Below are positions 1 through 7,687 of a stretch of 64,000 nucleotides of DNA, piece after piece; within the stretch, counting starts at the first letter, position 1; every line of letters starts with the position of its first letter. The position numbers and the translations under genes are program-made. Where the stretch lies: NCBI GenBank assembly GCA_910587445.1, contig CAJULE010000005.1:46899-110898 (forward strand). The letters run 5' to 3'. This DNA comes from an uncultured Christensenellaceae bacterium (lineage in GTDB: Bacteria > Bacillota > Clostridia > Christensenellales > Pumilibacteraceae). The notes beneath the pieces were generated by a model. That model worked only from the letters and a program-made list of their open reading frames with translations, did not search any database and was not told the origin of the DNA.

Positions 1-563
1 AGTCCGACAATGGGTATATTGAGACTTCTTGCCTCGGCAACGGCAAGATGTTCCTTCTTTGTGTCTACTACGAACAATGCGCCCGGAAGAGTACGCATAT
101 CCTTTATACCGCCGAGGTTTTCCTCGAGCTTGTCTCTTTCGGCAATGAGTTTAATGACTTCTTTTTTGGGAAGAAGTGCGAATTCGCCGAGTTTCTCCAT
201 TTGATTGAGCTTGTTGAGACGCTCGATACGGGAACGGATCGTAGTGAAGTTCGTAAGCGTGCCGCCGAGCCAACGCGATTTCATGTAGAACATACCGCAT
301 CTTTCGGCTTCCATCTGAATTGCGTCCTGAGCCTGTTTTTTGGTACCGACGAAAAGAATGGGCTTGCCTGCAAGAGCGACGTCTTTTATGAAAGCGTACG
401 CTTCATCGATGAGACCGACTGTCTTTTCGAGATTGATGATATATATATCGTTACGCGCGGTATATATATACTTCTTCATCTTGGGATTCCACTTGCGCGT
501 AGGGTGACCGAAATGCACGCCTGCCTCAAGCAGTTGTTTCATAGAAACAACATTGTTTGCCAT
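1..563 (-). CDS. rpsB: 30S ribosomal protein S2 (3' end cut by window edge)
   Basis: Small-subunit ribosomal protein S2, which binds late on the solvent side of the 30S subunit. The visible 187 residues begin MANNVVSMKQLLEAGVHFGH and carry the family signatures for RKWNPKMKKYIY, the ARND segment, FVGTKKQAQ and SRWLGGTLTN. The reading frame is still open at base 1, so roughly the last fifth to quarter of the protein lies outside the window. The start is fixed by ACAGGAGG six to eight bases upstream. A promoter lies about 125 bases upstream (687-715). The elongation factor Ts gene, the usual partner, would lie beyond the left edge and is not seen. Confidence 0.97.
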   Translation of the reverse strand, partial: MANNVVSMKQLLEAGVHFGHPTRKWNPKMKKYIYTARNDIYIINLEKTVGLIDEAYAFIKDVALAGKPILFVGTKKQAQDAIQMEAERCGMFYMKSRWLGGTLTNFTTIRSRIERLNKLNQMEKLGEFALLPKKEVIKLIAERDKLEENLGGIKDMRTLPGALFVVDTKKEHLAVAEARSLNIPIVG

Positions 564-686
564 AATATTACCTCCTGTTTGCTCCTCCCCGCTCATCAAC
601 TCGACCTTTATACGCATTGCATGAAAAATTTACATATGCGCAACAGAAAGACCGATACGATACGGGTGTGAATTTAAACCTGTACA

Positions 687-715
687 AGTATATCACAAGA
701 AATCGGATTATGCAA
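687..715 (-). promoter_or_regulatory. Promoter of rpsB
   Basis: On the minus strand there is TTGCAT (710-715), a 17-base spacer and TATACT (687-692). The predicted start near 680 gives rpsB a leader of about 115 bases. I see no leader structure there that I can name. Confidence 0.7.
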
Positions 716-758
716 CTGTTTGCAAACCGTAAAATGTGAAAATTTCGCGATTTCGAAA

Positions 759-1154
759 TTATTTATGATCGTGGTGATGTCCGCAATGGCACTCACCCGT
801 TTCGCCTTCGCACTCATCGTCGCAATCGCAGTCGTCTCCGCAACCGCAACAATCGCAACCGCCGTCCAAATCGGAGACAACTTTTACGTATTCGGCGAAT
901 ACTTCGTTTAGAAGGTCCTCGTCTCCTATGGGCAGAAACGTGCTTTCCTCTTCGTTTTCGCCTTGCTGAACTTCGAAGATTATCACCTCGTTGTCCTCGA
1001 GTCCTTCCATGGGTTCGGTGGGTTGAAGCAATTCGTAAAGCTTATCGTTGTACTCAACGCCCGCAATCTCGTAAAAGTCTACGGGGTGCTGCTCGTCGTC
1101 ATAGAGCGTCACTATGCTTGTTTCGTCAAAAATTTCGACATTGTCTTTTTTCAT
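759..1154 (-). CDS. DUF1292 (YrzB-type) protein with Cys/His-rich tail
   Basis: A 131-residue protein whose first ~95 residues match the DUF1292/YrzB family: an acidic small protein with a 'FYEIAGVEYNDKLYELLQP' type core found next to ruvX in many Bacillota; its role is unknown. The unusual part is the C-terminal 35 residues (about 97-131). They hold nine Cys and five His among Asp, Glu and Gly, with CDCCGCGDDCDCDDEC followed by CHCGHHHDH. This would suit metal binding, but that is inference. The start has AAGGAG seven bases upstream. It lies 10 bases downstream of ruvX and is probably cotranscribed with it. Confidence 0.85.
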   Translation of the reverse strand: MKKDNVEIFDETSIVTLYDDEQHPVDFYEIAGVEYNDKLYELLQPTEPMEGLEDNEVIIFEVQQGENEEESTFLPIGDEDLLNEVFAEYVKVVSDLDGGCDCCGCGDDCDCDDECEGETGECHCGHHHDHK

Positions 1155-1164
1155 AATATTCTCC

Positions 1165-1578
1165 TTATTTTACCGTACGGTCGAGATAGCTTTGCAGAAT
1201 CAGTCTCGCCGCCATGCTGTCTAAAAGCTGTTTGCGTTTGTCTCTCTTTACGTTTCCTTCTATAAGTATGTTTTCGGCTTCCACGCTTGTCAAACGTTCG
1301 TCCTCGAGGATCACGGGAACGGCGCACACGCGCTCCAACACTCTGGCAAAAGCCCTGGTCTTTCGAGCGCGTTCGCCCTCGCTCCCGTCCATATTGAGAG
1401 GAAGTCCGACGACTATTCTGTCGACCTCGTTTTCTCTTGCGACGTCGGCAATGTAATCTATTGCGCTCCTCATCGAACGGGTTTTGAATGTGGGAAGCGG
1501 ACTTGCTATAAGTCCGAGCAAATCACTGATTGCGAGTCCCGTACGAACGTCTCCGTAATCAACGCTTAAAATTCTCAC
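1165..1578 (-). CDS. ruvX: Holliday-junction resolvase-like protein RuvX/YqgF
   Basis: YqgF-family RNase H-fold protein, 137 residues, the normal length. It is annotated in different bacteria as a Holliday junction resolvase or as a nuclease maturing the 5' end of 16S rRNA. The N-terminus MRILSVDYGDVRTG carries the first catalytic Asp (D7), VVGLPLNMDGSEG is the second strand, and DERLTSVEAE supplies the conserved middle acid. The start codon is GTG with only a weak ribosome site, which suggests low expression. It is the first gene of a two-gene unit with yrzB; the small yrzL/ireB gene often found upstream is absent. Confidence 0.92.
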   Translation of the reverse strand: MRILSVDYGDVRTGLAISDLLGLIASPLPTFKTRSMRSAIDYIADVARENEVDRIVVGLPLNMDGSEGERARKTRAFARVLERVCAVPVILEDERLTSVEAENILIEGNVKRDKRKQLLDSMAARLILQSYLDRTVK

Positions 1579-1632
1579 AGTGCCGTTTACCGCCGAAGCA
1601 TATTTACTTTGAGCTTAGCCCAATATGACAAT

Positions 1633-1661
1633 ATTATATCATACCTTTCGAAAAAAGTCAG
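1633..1661 (-). promoter_or_regulatory. Promoter of ruvX-yrzB
   Basis: CTGACT (1656-1661), 17 bases, TATAAT (1633-1638) on the minus strand, about 55 bases before the ruvX GTG. Confidence 0.6.
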
Positions 1662-1690
1662 CTGTTTTTCGCATATATTTTTCGAATATT

Positions 1691-1720
1691 AAAAACGCGT
1701 CGCAGGTTGCAACGCGTTTT
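1691..1720 (-). terminator. Intrinsic terminator after the 55-residue gene
   Basis: AAAACGCGT and ACGCGTTTT form a perfect 9-bp stem around an 11-base loop, followed on the minus strand by a short T run. It lies 25 bases past the stop of the small gene at 1745-1912 and separates it from ruvX. Confidence 0.75.
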
Positions 1721-1744
1721 GTTTTTCTAAAGTAATGGTCGGAA

Positions 1745-1912
1745 TTATTGCATATCGCTTTGCTGCGACGAAGAATCCGACTGCTGCGAGAGCTTGCTCA
1801 TGACGGCGTCTTCCGCACCGGAGATTGCTTGGCGAACTTTATTGTTCTTGCTTGCCACATACATACCGAGCGCGGCGCCGAGAGCCATTCCCATAATCAA
1901 TTTGCCACTCAT
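1745..1912 (-). CDS. 55-residue protein with N-terminal hydrophobic segment
   Basis: A short gene of 56 codons. The product begins MSGKLIMGMALGAALGMYVA and continues into a polar, Ser/Gln-rich tail ending SSSQQSDMQ. The glycine-rich hydrophobic start resembles the small YtxH-type membrane-anchored proteins, but it is too short to assign. Support for translation: AGGAGG eight bases before the ATG, a terminator shortly after the stop, and a uniform frame without stops. It sits between iscU and ruvX. Function is unknown. Confidence 0.7.
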   Translation of the reverse strand: MSGKLIMGMALGAALGMYVASKNNKVRQAISGAEDAVMSKLSQQSDSSSQQSDMQ

Positions 1913-1990
1913 AATTCATACCTCCTGTATTGTATCTGTATTATTTGCAGAAAACGATATAATTATGTCGGGCGGACATATAAATGGCTG

Positions 1991-2377
1991 TCAAGCGCCT
2001 TTTTTCTTTTTGTAATTTTCGAGATAGTCGTGAATTGCGGCTTTGATCGCCTCTTCGGCAAGTACCGAGCAATGGAGTTTTTGCGCGGGCAAGCCGCCAA
2101 GCGTTTCGACTACCTGCGCATTTGTCACTTTAAGCGCCTCGTCTATGGTTTTTCCTTTTATCATGCTTGTGGCAACGGACGAAGTGGCGATGGCTGCGGC
2201 ACAGCCGAATGTTTGAAAGCTTACGTCGCGAATTATGTCGTTTTCGTCTATCTTCATGAAGATTTTCATGATGTCGCCGCAAGTGGCGTTTCCTACGGTG
2301 CCCACGCCGTTGGCGTCTTCGAGCTCACCGACATTTTGCGGATTTGTGAACTCCTGCATTACTTTTTCGTTATACAT
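1991..2377 (-). CDS. iscU: Iron-sulfur cluster scaffold protein IscU/NifU-like
   Basis: Scaffold on which [2Fe-2S] or [4Fe-4S] clusters are assembled from sulfur delivered by the desulfurase. The 128 residues carry the three cluster Cys of the family: C33 in ATCGD (with the conserved Asp D35), C59 in FGCAAAIATSS and C103 in LHCSVLAEEA. An in-frame ATG 24 bases further upstream exists, but AAAGGAG nine bases before the ATG at 2377 and the family start MYNEKVMQEFTNPQNVG fix the start here. It overlaps the iscS stop by 8 bases, so translation is probably coupled. No hscA/hscB or ferredoxin gene follows, so this is a minimal clostridial Isc set. Confidence 0.95.
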   Translation of the reverse strand: MYNEKVMQEFTNPQNVGELEDANGVGTVGNATCGDIMKIFMKIDENDIIRDVSFQTFGCAAAIATSSVATSMIKGKTIDEALKVTNAQVVETLGGLPAQKLHCSVLAEEAIKAAIHDYLENYKKKKGA

Positions 2378-3554
2378 ATTTTTTATCTCCTTTAAACTCA
2401 CTGAACAGCGGCGACAAAGCCCGCAGATCGTTCACAGCTTTCACTACGTTTTCTATTGTGTAATCCACATCGGCATCCGTAGTATATTTACCGAACGAAA
2501 ATCTGATCGAACCGTGAGCCTTTTCTATAGGCAATCCGGTTGCAAGCAGTACGTGGGACGGATCGAGAGATCCCGACGAACACGCAGATCCGGACGAACA
2601 CGCTATGCCCGCCATATCGAGCCTTAATAGCAACGATTCGCCCTCAATAAATTCGAAAGCGAAATTCGCATTTTGCGGCAGACGTCTTTCCCTGTCTCCG
2701 TTGTATACGACATACGGAACTCTGCTTTCGATACTCTTGACAAAACGGTCGCGCAACTTTTTTATTTTTGCCGAGTTTTCGTTCATTTCCGCAAGCGCGA
2801 TTTCGAGAGCCGCCGCAAGTCCTACGACCTCGGGAACGTTCGTAGTACCTCCGCGCATGGAACGCTCTTGATGCCCTCCCGTAACCAGTTTATCGGGCTT
2901 GATTCCGCTTCTTATATACAAAACGCCGATTCCCTTCGGACCGTAAAACTTGTGCGCGGAAAAGGTGAGCAAATCTACATTCCATCCGTTAATGTCGACG
3001 GGTATGGAACCCATTGCTTGAACGGCGTCCGTGTGGAACAGAGCTCCGTGTCTGTGCGCAATCTCGCAAAGTTCTTTAACGGGCTGGATTGTTCCTATTT
3101 CGTTGTTGGCAGTCATGACGGAAACGATCGACGTATCGTCGGTAATGACGTTTTCGAGCGTTTTCGGTTGAATGATACCGTTGTTGTCCGGAGCAAGATA
3201 AGTTACTTTAAAGCCCTCATGCTCGAGCTGTTTTGCCGAATGCATAATCGCGGCGTGTTCTATGGCGCTGACGATAATATGTTTACCTTTTCGAACATAC
3301 GCGTTTGCGGTGCCTTTGAGAGCCCAATTGTCGCCTTCCGTGCCGCCCGAAGTGAAATAGATCTCGGTGGGCTTTACTTTTAAAAGCTCGGCTATTTTTC
3401 TCCGCGCGGAATCCACGGCTTGAGCGCCTTCGCGACCGAAGCCGTGCAAGCTGTTTGCATTTCCGAACACCTCTGTAAAATAGGGCTTCATTTTTTCGAA
3501 CACGCGCTCGTCTACGGGCGTGGTTGCCGAATAATCCAAATAAACTTTTTTCAT
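2370..3554 (-). CDS. iscS: Cysteine desulfurase
   Basis: PLP enzyme that converts cysteine to alanine and passes the persulfide sulfur to the IscU scaffold and possibly to tRNA thiolation. It has 394 residues, the full length of a group I NifS/IscS protein. K202 in FSAHKFYGPKG binds PLP, H100 in SAIEHAA stacks on the cofactor, and C325 in SSGSACSSGSLDPSHV is the mobile-loop catalytic Cys. SD GAGG precedes the ATG. It lies 13 bases after iscR and overlaps iscU, forming an iscRSU operon in which the IscR-type regulator probably senses cluster supply. Confidence 0.97.
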   Translation of the reverse strand: MKKVYLDYSATTPVDERVFEKMKPYFTEVFGNANSLHGFGREGAQAVDSARRKIAELLKVKPTEIYFTSGGTEGDNWALKGTANAYVRKGKHIIVSAIEHAAIMHSAKQLEHEGFKVTYLAPDNNGIIQPKTLENVITDDTSIVSVMTANNEIGTIQPVKELCEIAHRHGALFHTDAVQAMGSIPVDINGWNVDLLTFSAHKFYGPKGIGVLYIRSGIKPDKLVTGGHQERSMRGGTTNVPEVVGLAAALEIALAEMNENSAKIKKLRDRFVKSIESRVPYVVYNGDRERRLPQNANFAFEFIEGESLLLRLDMAGIACSSGSACSSGSLDPSHVLLATGLPIEKAHGSIRFSFGKYTTDADVDYTIENVVKAVNDLRALSPLFSEFKGDKKYV

Positions 3555-3567
3555 AGAAAATCCTCTA

Positions 3568-3960
3568 TTACACGCATTTATAATCGTCTATCATATTTTG
3601 AAGGCTTGTCTGTTGTAGTACGTCGTGTATGCTGTCCGACAGTTTTTTGAATATTCTCTTATTCGGACAGTAGTCGTCGCGACAGGTGGAATTGCAGTGA
3701 TATTCGAAATTGTCGTCCATTGCGTCCAATATGTCTCCTACGGAAATTTCCGATGCCGGTTTCGAAAGACTGTAACCGCCGCTCATGCCGCGAGCGCTGT
3801 CGACGATGCCGGCTTTACGAAGCTTTATCATGAGCTGCTCGAGATATTTCAAACTCAATTCCGATTGCTCGCTTAGCTTTGTAAGTGACACGGTGCCACC
3901 CGCTACGCCGAGCAGGAAGCACACTCGCAAGCCGTATCTTGACCTGGTGGACAGTTTCAT
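3568..3960 (-). CDS. iscR: Rrf2/IscR-family transcriptional regulator
   Basis: Winged-helix regulator of the Rrf2 family, 130 residues. The N-terminal MKLSTRSRYGLRVCFLLG and the recognition helix region SLKYLEQLMIKLRKAGIV followed by GGYSL are typical. C89, C93 and C98 are placed where IscR proteins bind a [2Fe-2S] cluster, though the spacing (Cx3Cx4C) differs from that of E. coli IscR. Upstream in-frame codons exist to 4020, but GGGAGG six bases before 3960 and the family start decide. It is the first gene of iscRSU, driven by a near-perfect promoter, and is likely autoregulated. Confidence 0.93.
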   Translation of the reverse strand: MKLSTRSRYGLRVCFLLGVAGGTVSLTKLSEQSELSLKYLEQLMIKLRKAGIVDSARGMSGGYSLSKPASEISVGDILDAMDDNFEYHCNSTCRDDYCPNKRIFKKLSDSIHDVLQQTSLQNMIDDYKCV

Positions 3961-3987
3961 TGCGTTCCTCCCGATTAAATCGACTAT

Positions 3988-4016
3988 AGTATAGCTTAAG
4001 TATTTGCCGATGTCAA
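3988..4016 (-). promoter_or_regulatory. Promoter of iscRSU
   Basis: TTGACA (4011-4016), 17 bases, TATACT (3988-3993) on the minus strand. The -35 box touches the right base of the upstream glyA terminator at 4017, so the two signals are packed without a gap. Confidence 0.85.
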
Positions 4017-4051
4017 GCAAAATACCCTATCTTTTCGATAGGGTATTTTGC
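4017..4051 (-). terminator. Terminator of the hslV-glyA operon
   Basis: GCAAAATACCCTATC pairs perfectly with GATAGGGTATTTTGC (15 bp) across a five-base loop, 21 bases past the glyA stop. The T run on the minus strand is inside the 3' arm. Confidence 0.85.
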
Positions 4052-4072
4052 GAATTTACTTAATTTCAATAA

Positions 4073-5326
4073 TCAAAGGTTGTCGAGTCCGTCATACAAA
4101 GGATATTTTTTGCATAAAGCGGCTACTCTTTTGCTTACGCTTTCGAGTGCGTTTTCACGCTCGTGCACCGTCATGGCAATGAGCTTGCCTATTTCGACCA
4201 TGTCCGCTTCCTTCATGCCTCGAGACGTGACTGCCGGAGTGCCTACGCGAATACCGCTTGTGACGAACGGCGACTGAGGATCGTTGGGAATGGCATTTTT
4301 ATTAACCGTAATGTGACATTCGTCCAAAAGGTGTTCAAGTTCTTTACCCGTTATGTTTGCGTTTGTGAGTTTTACGAGCATGAGATGATTGTCTGTTCCG
4401 CCGGATACAAGTTCGAGCCCTTCGGAAATGAGCGTAGAAGCGAGGGTTTTGGCATTTTTCACTACTTGTTGCTGATATGCTTTAAATTCGGGAGTTCCCG
4501 CTTCTTTAAACGCAACGGCTTTGCCGGCTATCACGTGCATGAGAGGTCCGCCTTGACTGCCGGGGAAAACCGCTTTGTCTATTTTCTTGGCGAGCTCTTC
4601 CTTGCACATGATCATTCCGCCTCGAGGTCCGCGCAATGTCTTATGCGTTGTCGTCGTGACGACGTCGGCATAAGGCACGGGGCTCGGATGCTCGCCCGCA
4701 ATTACAAGACCGGCTATGTGTGCGATATCGACCATGAGATATGCGCCCACTTTGTCCGCTATTTCTCTGAAACGCTTAAAATCGATCGTGCGCGAATATG
4801 CGCTTGCGCCTGCAAGTATAAGCTTGGGCTTGTGTTCGAGCGCGAGCTTTTCCACTTCGTCGTAATCTATTGTTTCCGTCTTGTCGCTCAATCCGTACGG
4901 AACGATTTTATAATTCAGTCCCGAAAAGTTTACAGGACTGCCGTGCGAAAGATGTCCGCCGTGAGCAAGGCTCATGCTGAGCACGGTGTCTCCTACGTTC
5001 AGAAGCGCAAGAAATACCGCAAGATTGGCATTGGCGCCGCTGTGCGGCTGGACGTTTGCGTGCTCGCATCCGAACAGACTTTTTGCGCGCTGTATCGCCA
5101 AAGTTTCCACTTCGTCGACGAATTGACAGCCGCCGTAATAGCGCTTGCCGCTGTAGCCTTCGGCGTACTTGTTCGTGAGATGAGAGCCTACTGCCGCCAT
5201 CACCGCGCTGCTTACGAAATTTTCGCTTGCAATGAGCTCGATGTTGTTTTGCTGCCGCGACAGCTCGCGCTTCATGCTTTCGGCAACTTCCCTGTCCGTC
5301 TTTGCTATTAGTTTGAGATCAATCAT
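4073..5326 (-). CDS. glyA: Serine hydroxymethyltransferase
   Basis: PLP enzyme interconverting serine plus tetrahydrofolate with glycine plus 5,10-methylene-tetrahydrofolate, the main one-carbon source. It has 417 residues, the standard length. Signatures are ELIASENFVS (30-39), the YAEGYSGKRYYGG substrate loop (54-66), D200 in MVDIAHIAG, and the PLP lysine K229 in TTTTHKTLRGPRGG. SD AGGAG lies seven bases upstream. It is the last gene of an operon and overlaps the rseC-like gene by 8 bases. A strong hairpin terminator follows. Confidence 0.98.
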   Translation of the reverse strand: MIDLKLIAKTDREVAESMKRELSRQQNNIELIASENFVSSAVMAAVGSHLTNKYAEGYSGKRYYGGCQFVDEVETLAIQRAKSLFGCEHANVQPHSGANANLAVFLALLNVGDTVLSMSLAHGGHLSHGSPVNFSGLNYKIVPYGLSDKTETIDYDEVEKLALEHKPKLILAGASAYSRTIDFKRFREIADKVGAYLMVDIAHIAGLVIAGEHPSPVPYADVVTTTTHKTLRGPRGGMIMCKEELAKKIDKAVFPGSQGGPLMHVIAGKAVAFKEAGTPEFKAYQQQVVKNAKTLASTLISEGLELVSGGTDNHLMLVKLTNANITGKELEHLLDECHITVNKNAIPNDPQSPFVTSGIRVGTPAVTSRGMKEADMVEIGKLIAMTVHERENALESVSKRVAALCKKYPLYDGLDNL

Positions 5327-5759
5327 TGGTTTCTCCTATATGATTATTATTTTCGATTATTTTTTTGACTGTCGGCATAAACGCAGAGTTGCGTCTTATA
5401 AGTCTGTCGAATAGAATTATCAGGCACAGTCCGATCAAAAGCGCTCCGATAATAGACGGAATTTGAACGTACCATCTGTAATTTGCCGTTATTATAACGG
5501 CTGCAAGCATGAGCAGAAGCGGCGCAAGAAACAGAACGAGCGACGAGCCCTTAATCGATCTCTGCGGCATTTCGACTATCACGCTGTCTCCCGCCCTACA
5601 TTCCGCTTCGAGTCGCGCATTCATGCGAACGGTATTTCTGCGGTTGAACGAGCACGCTTTGCAACCATCGCACTGCGGCTTGCGTTCGAGCTCTATGACG
5701 GCAAAATTCTTTTTCACTTTGATAACTTTGCACTCTTCCGTTATCGGTTCAACAGGCAT
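5319..5759 (-). CDS. RseC/MucC-like membrane protein
   Basis: A 146-residue protein of the SoxR-reducing/RseC type. A soluble N-terminus carries C30, C33 and C36 (CDGCKAC), then two membrane segments lie near residues 72-93 and 98-117, and a short basic tail follows. RseC relatives act in redox control, as part of Rsx/Rnf-linked reduction of SoxR in Proteobacteria; the clostridial role is not established. The start is set by GGGAGG seven bases before the ATG at 5759; the longer open frame upstream lies inside tcdA and is not coding. It overlaps tcdA by 19 bases and glyA by 8, so coupling is likely. Confidence 0.82.
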   Translation of the reverse strand: MPVEPITEECKVIKVKKNFAVIELERKPQCDGCKACSFNRRNTVRMNARLEAECRAGDSVIVEMPQRSIKGSSLVLFLAPLLLMLAAVIITANYRWYVQIPSIIGALLIGLCLIILFDRLIRRNSAFMPTVKKIIENNNHIGETND

Positions 5760-6418
5760 TGAATTACCTCCCGAGCGAGCACACACCCCATCATTGCGGG
5801 TACATACGAAATGCTTGACGGCGGCACGGAATTTGTTATTGCCGGAGTCGTTGCGCATACCGTGCGGTGATTCGTTATTCCGGCTTTGCGGAGCGCCGAA
5901 CGTACGGCTTTTGCAAGTCCGTCTCCCGATGTGGAAAAGATGTCGACAGCTTTGAATTCCGTATACAGCCGATTTCCCGCTCCGAGAGCCGAAATACAAG
6001 GAATGTTTCTCGACTTACATTCGAGAATCAAGTCGACTTTGTCTTTTACGCTGTCGATCGCATCGACACAATAATCGAACTTACGCGATGAAAATATTGT
6101 TTCGGCAGTGTCTTTCGAAAAACGTATTTCGAGTGCGTCAATCGATAAATCGGGATTTATATCCCGCAGACGATCGGAAACGACATCGACTTTTGCAAGA
6201 CCTACCGTAGACTCGAGAGCGATGATTTGACGGTTGATATTCGTGACGTCGATATCGTCGCAGTCCACAACGGTAATGACGCCCACGCCGCAACGCGCCA
6301 GCATTTCGACGGCATAACCTCCCACTCCGCCGACGCCTACAACAAGCACACTGCTGCTTTCGAGCTTCTTTTGCCCGTCGTCTCCTATGAGCGCGTTGTT
6401 TCGAGCGAATCGGTTCAT
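5741..6418 (-). CDS. tcdA: tRNA threonylcarbamoyladenosine dehydratase (TcdA/CsdL)
   Basis: E1-like ATP-dependent enzyme that cyclises t6A at tRNA position 37 to ct6A. It has 225 residues with the nucleotide-binding VVGVGGVGGYAVEMLARCG motif near 26-44, the IDVTNINRQ loop, and the family C-terminus containing VPPSSISYVPAMMG. The second acidic loop and YCVDAIDSV match the ThiF/MoeB fold. The ATG overlaps the hisS stop as ATGA, which supports this start although the ribosome site is weak. Placement next to hisS puts tRNA charging and tRNA modification together. Some relatives are called YgdL. Confidence 0.93.
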   Translation of the reverse strand: MNRFARNNALIGDDGQKKLESSSVLVVGVGGVGGYAVEMLARCGVGVITVVDCDDIDVTNINRQIIALESTVGLAKVDVVSDRLRDINPDLSIDALEIRFSKDTAETIFSSRKFDYCVDAIDSVKDKVDLILECKSRNIPCISALGAGNRLYTEFKAVDIFSTSGDGLAKAVRSALRKAGITNHRTVCATTPAITNSVPPSSISYVPAMMGCVLAREVIQCLLNR

Positions 6419-7671
6419 GAATCGGAACCGATAGCTTGTGCGAGATTTTTAAGCTGTGCTTCGAATATATGTCCGTCGGACAGTCTTTTTACGGACACTT
6501 TGCCGCTTGCCAATTCGTTTTCGCCTATGACAACGGCATATTTTGCACCTATTTTATCCGCATATTTAAACTGCGATTTCAGACTGCGTCCGTTGTATTC
6601 GGTATCGGCGCTTACTCCGGCGGCTCGAAGCTCTCGCACCGTTTTAAGACATTCGTCGACATAAGACGGGCTTTGACTCATTACGAAAACTTCCAGACTC
6701 GGGGCTTCTCCGAGGCTCAATCCGAGCGCTTCCGTCAAAAGAAGCAGTCTTTCGAGCCCCAAGCCGAAGCCGACACACGGCGTTGCTTTTCCTCCTACCG
6801 ATTCTACGAGATTGTCGTATCGTCCGCCTCCGCATACGGTGCCTTGCGCGCCGAGTGCAGTCGTAACGAATTCGAACACTGTTTTCGTATAATAATCGAG
6901 ACCTCTTACGATGTCCGGATCGATCTCGTAAGGAATGTCGGCGTCGTCGAGATATGCTCGCAGAAGCGCCATATGTTCCTTGCAATCGTCGCAGATATAA
7001 TCTATTATACGAGGAGCGCCCGAAACGATCTCTTTACACCCGGGAACTTTACAATCTATTACCCGAAGCGGATTCTTCTCGAAACGTTCGCGGCACGTCG
7101 GGCAAAGAGAGTCGAGCTTCAAAGCGAGATATTCTTTAAGCGCGATATTGTACTTTTCGCGGCACGTCGGACAGCCTATGCTGTTCAAACGTAGCTTTAA
7201 TTGTTCGATGCCGATTGCCGACAGAAAATCATAGGCAAGCTTTATGACCTCATAGTCCATGACGGGGCTTGCCGATCCGTAGACCTCTACGCCGAACTGG
7301 TGGTGCTCTCTGTATCGTCCTGCCTGCGGATTTTCATAGCGGAAAACGGGTGTGAAGTAATACATCTTGAGCGGCAAGGAATTTGCCTCGAGCGAATTTT
7401 CCACATAGCTTCTCGCTACACAAGCCGTGCCTTCGGGCTTAAGTGTAAGAGACCGACCCGCTTTATCCTCGAACGTATACATTTCCTTAGACACAACGTC
7501 GGTATTGTCTCCTATCGAGCGCGTAAAAAGTCCCGTATGCTCGAATGTCGGCGTGCGTATTTCCTTAAAACCGCCGAGCGCACAAACTTTGCGGGCAATA
7601 CCTTCTGCATATTGCCACTTGTAACTGTCCTGAGGAAGGACGTCCTTTACTCCTTTGGGAATTCTGATCAT
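6415..7671 (-). CDS. hisS: Histidyl-tRNA synthetase
   Basis: Class II aminoacyl-tRNA synthetase charging tRNA-His. It has 418 residues, normal for bacteria. Motif 2 is visible around PVFRYENPQAGRYREHHQFGVE and the two histidine-specific boxes are present: LDYYTKTVFEF and a GGGRYDNL motif. A C-terminal anticodon-binding domain covers about 330-418. AAGGA lies seven bases before the ATG. It lies 16 bases after hslU and there is no T-box, so it depends on the upstream operon promoter. A cysteine-rich insert (SIGCPTCREKY and LCPTCRERF) is the usual bacterial insertion region. Confidence 0.97.
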   Translation of the reverse strand: MIRIPKGVKDVLPQDSYKWQYAEGIARKVCALGGFKEIRTPTFEHTGLFTRSIGDNTDVVSKEMYTFEDKAGRSLTLKPEGTACVARSYVENSLEANSLPLKMYYFTPVFRYENPQAGRYREHHQFGVEVYGSASPVMDYEVIKLAYDFLSAIGIEQLKLRLNSIGCPTCREKYNIALKEYLALKLDSLCPTCRERFEKNPLRVIDCKVPGCKEIVSGAPRIIDYICDDCKEHMALLRAYLDDADIPYEIDPDIVRGLDYYTKTVFEFVTTALGAQGTVCGGGRYDNLVESVGGKATPCVGFGLGLERLLLLTEALGLSLGEAPSLEVFVMSQSPSYVDECLKTVRELRAAGVSADTEYNGRSLKSQFKYADKIGAKYAVVIGENELASGKVSVKRLSDGHIFEAQLKNLAQAIGSDS

Positions 7672-7687
7672 CTGTCTGTCCTTGCGA

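Noticed and set aside
438..470. TATATATA-type inverted repeat around a GC centre
   Set aside because: It lies inside rpsB coding sequence; the repeat follows from codons for a KYIYTARNDIYII stretch.
4163..5311. 382-codon plus-strand open frame opposite glyA
   Set aside because: A shadow of the strongly conserved glyA; composition follows the antisense frame and no ribosome site fits.
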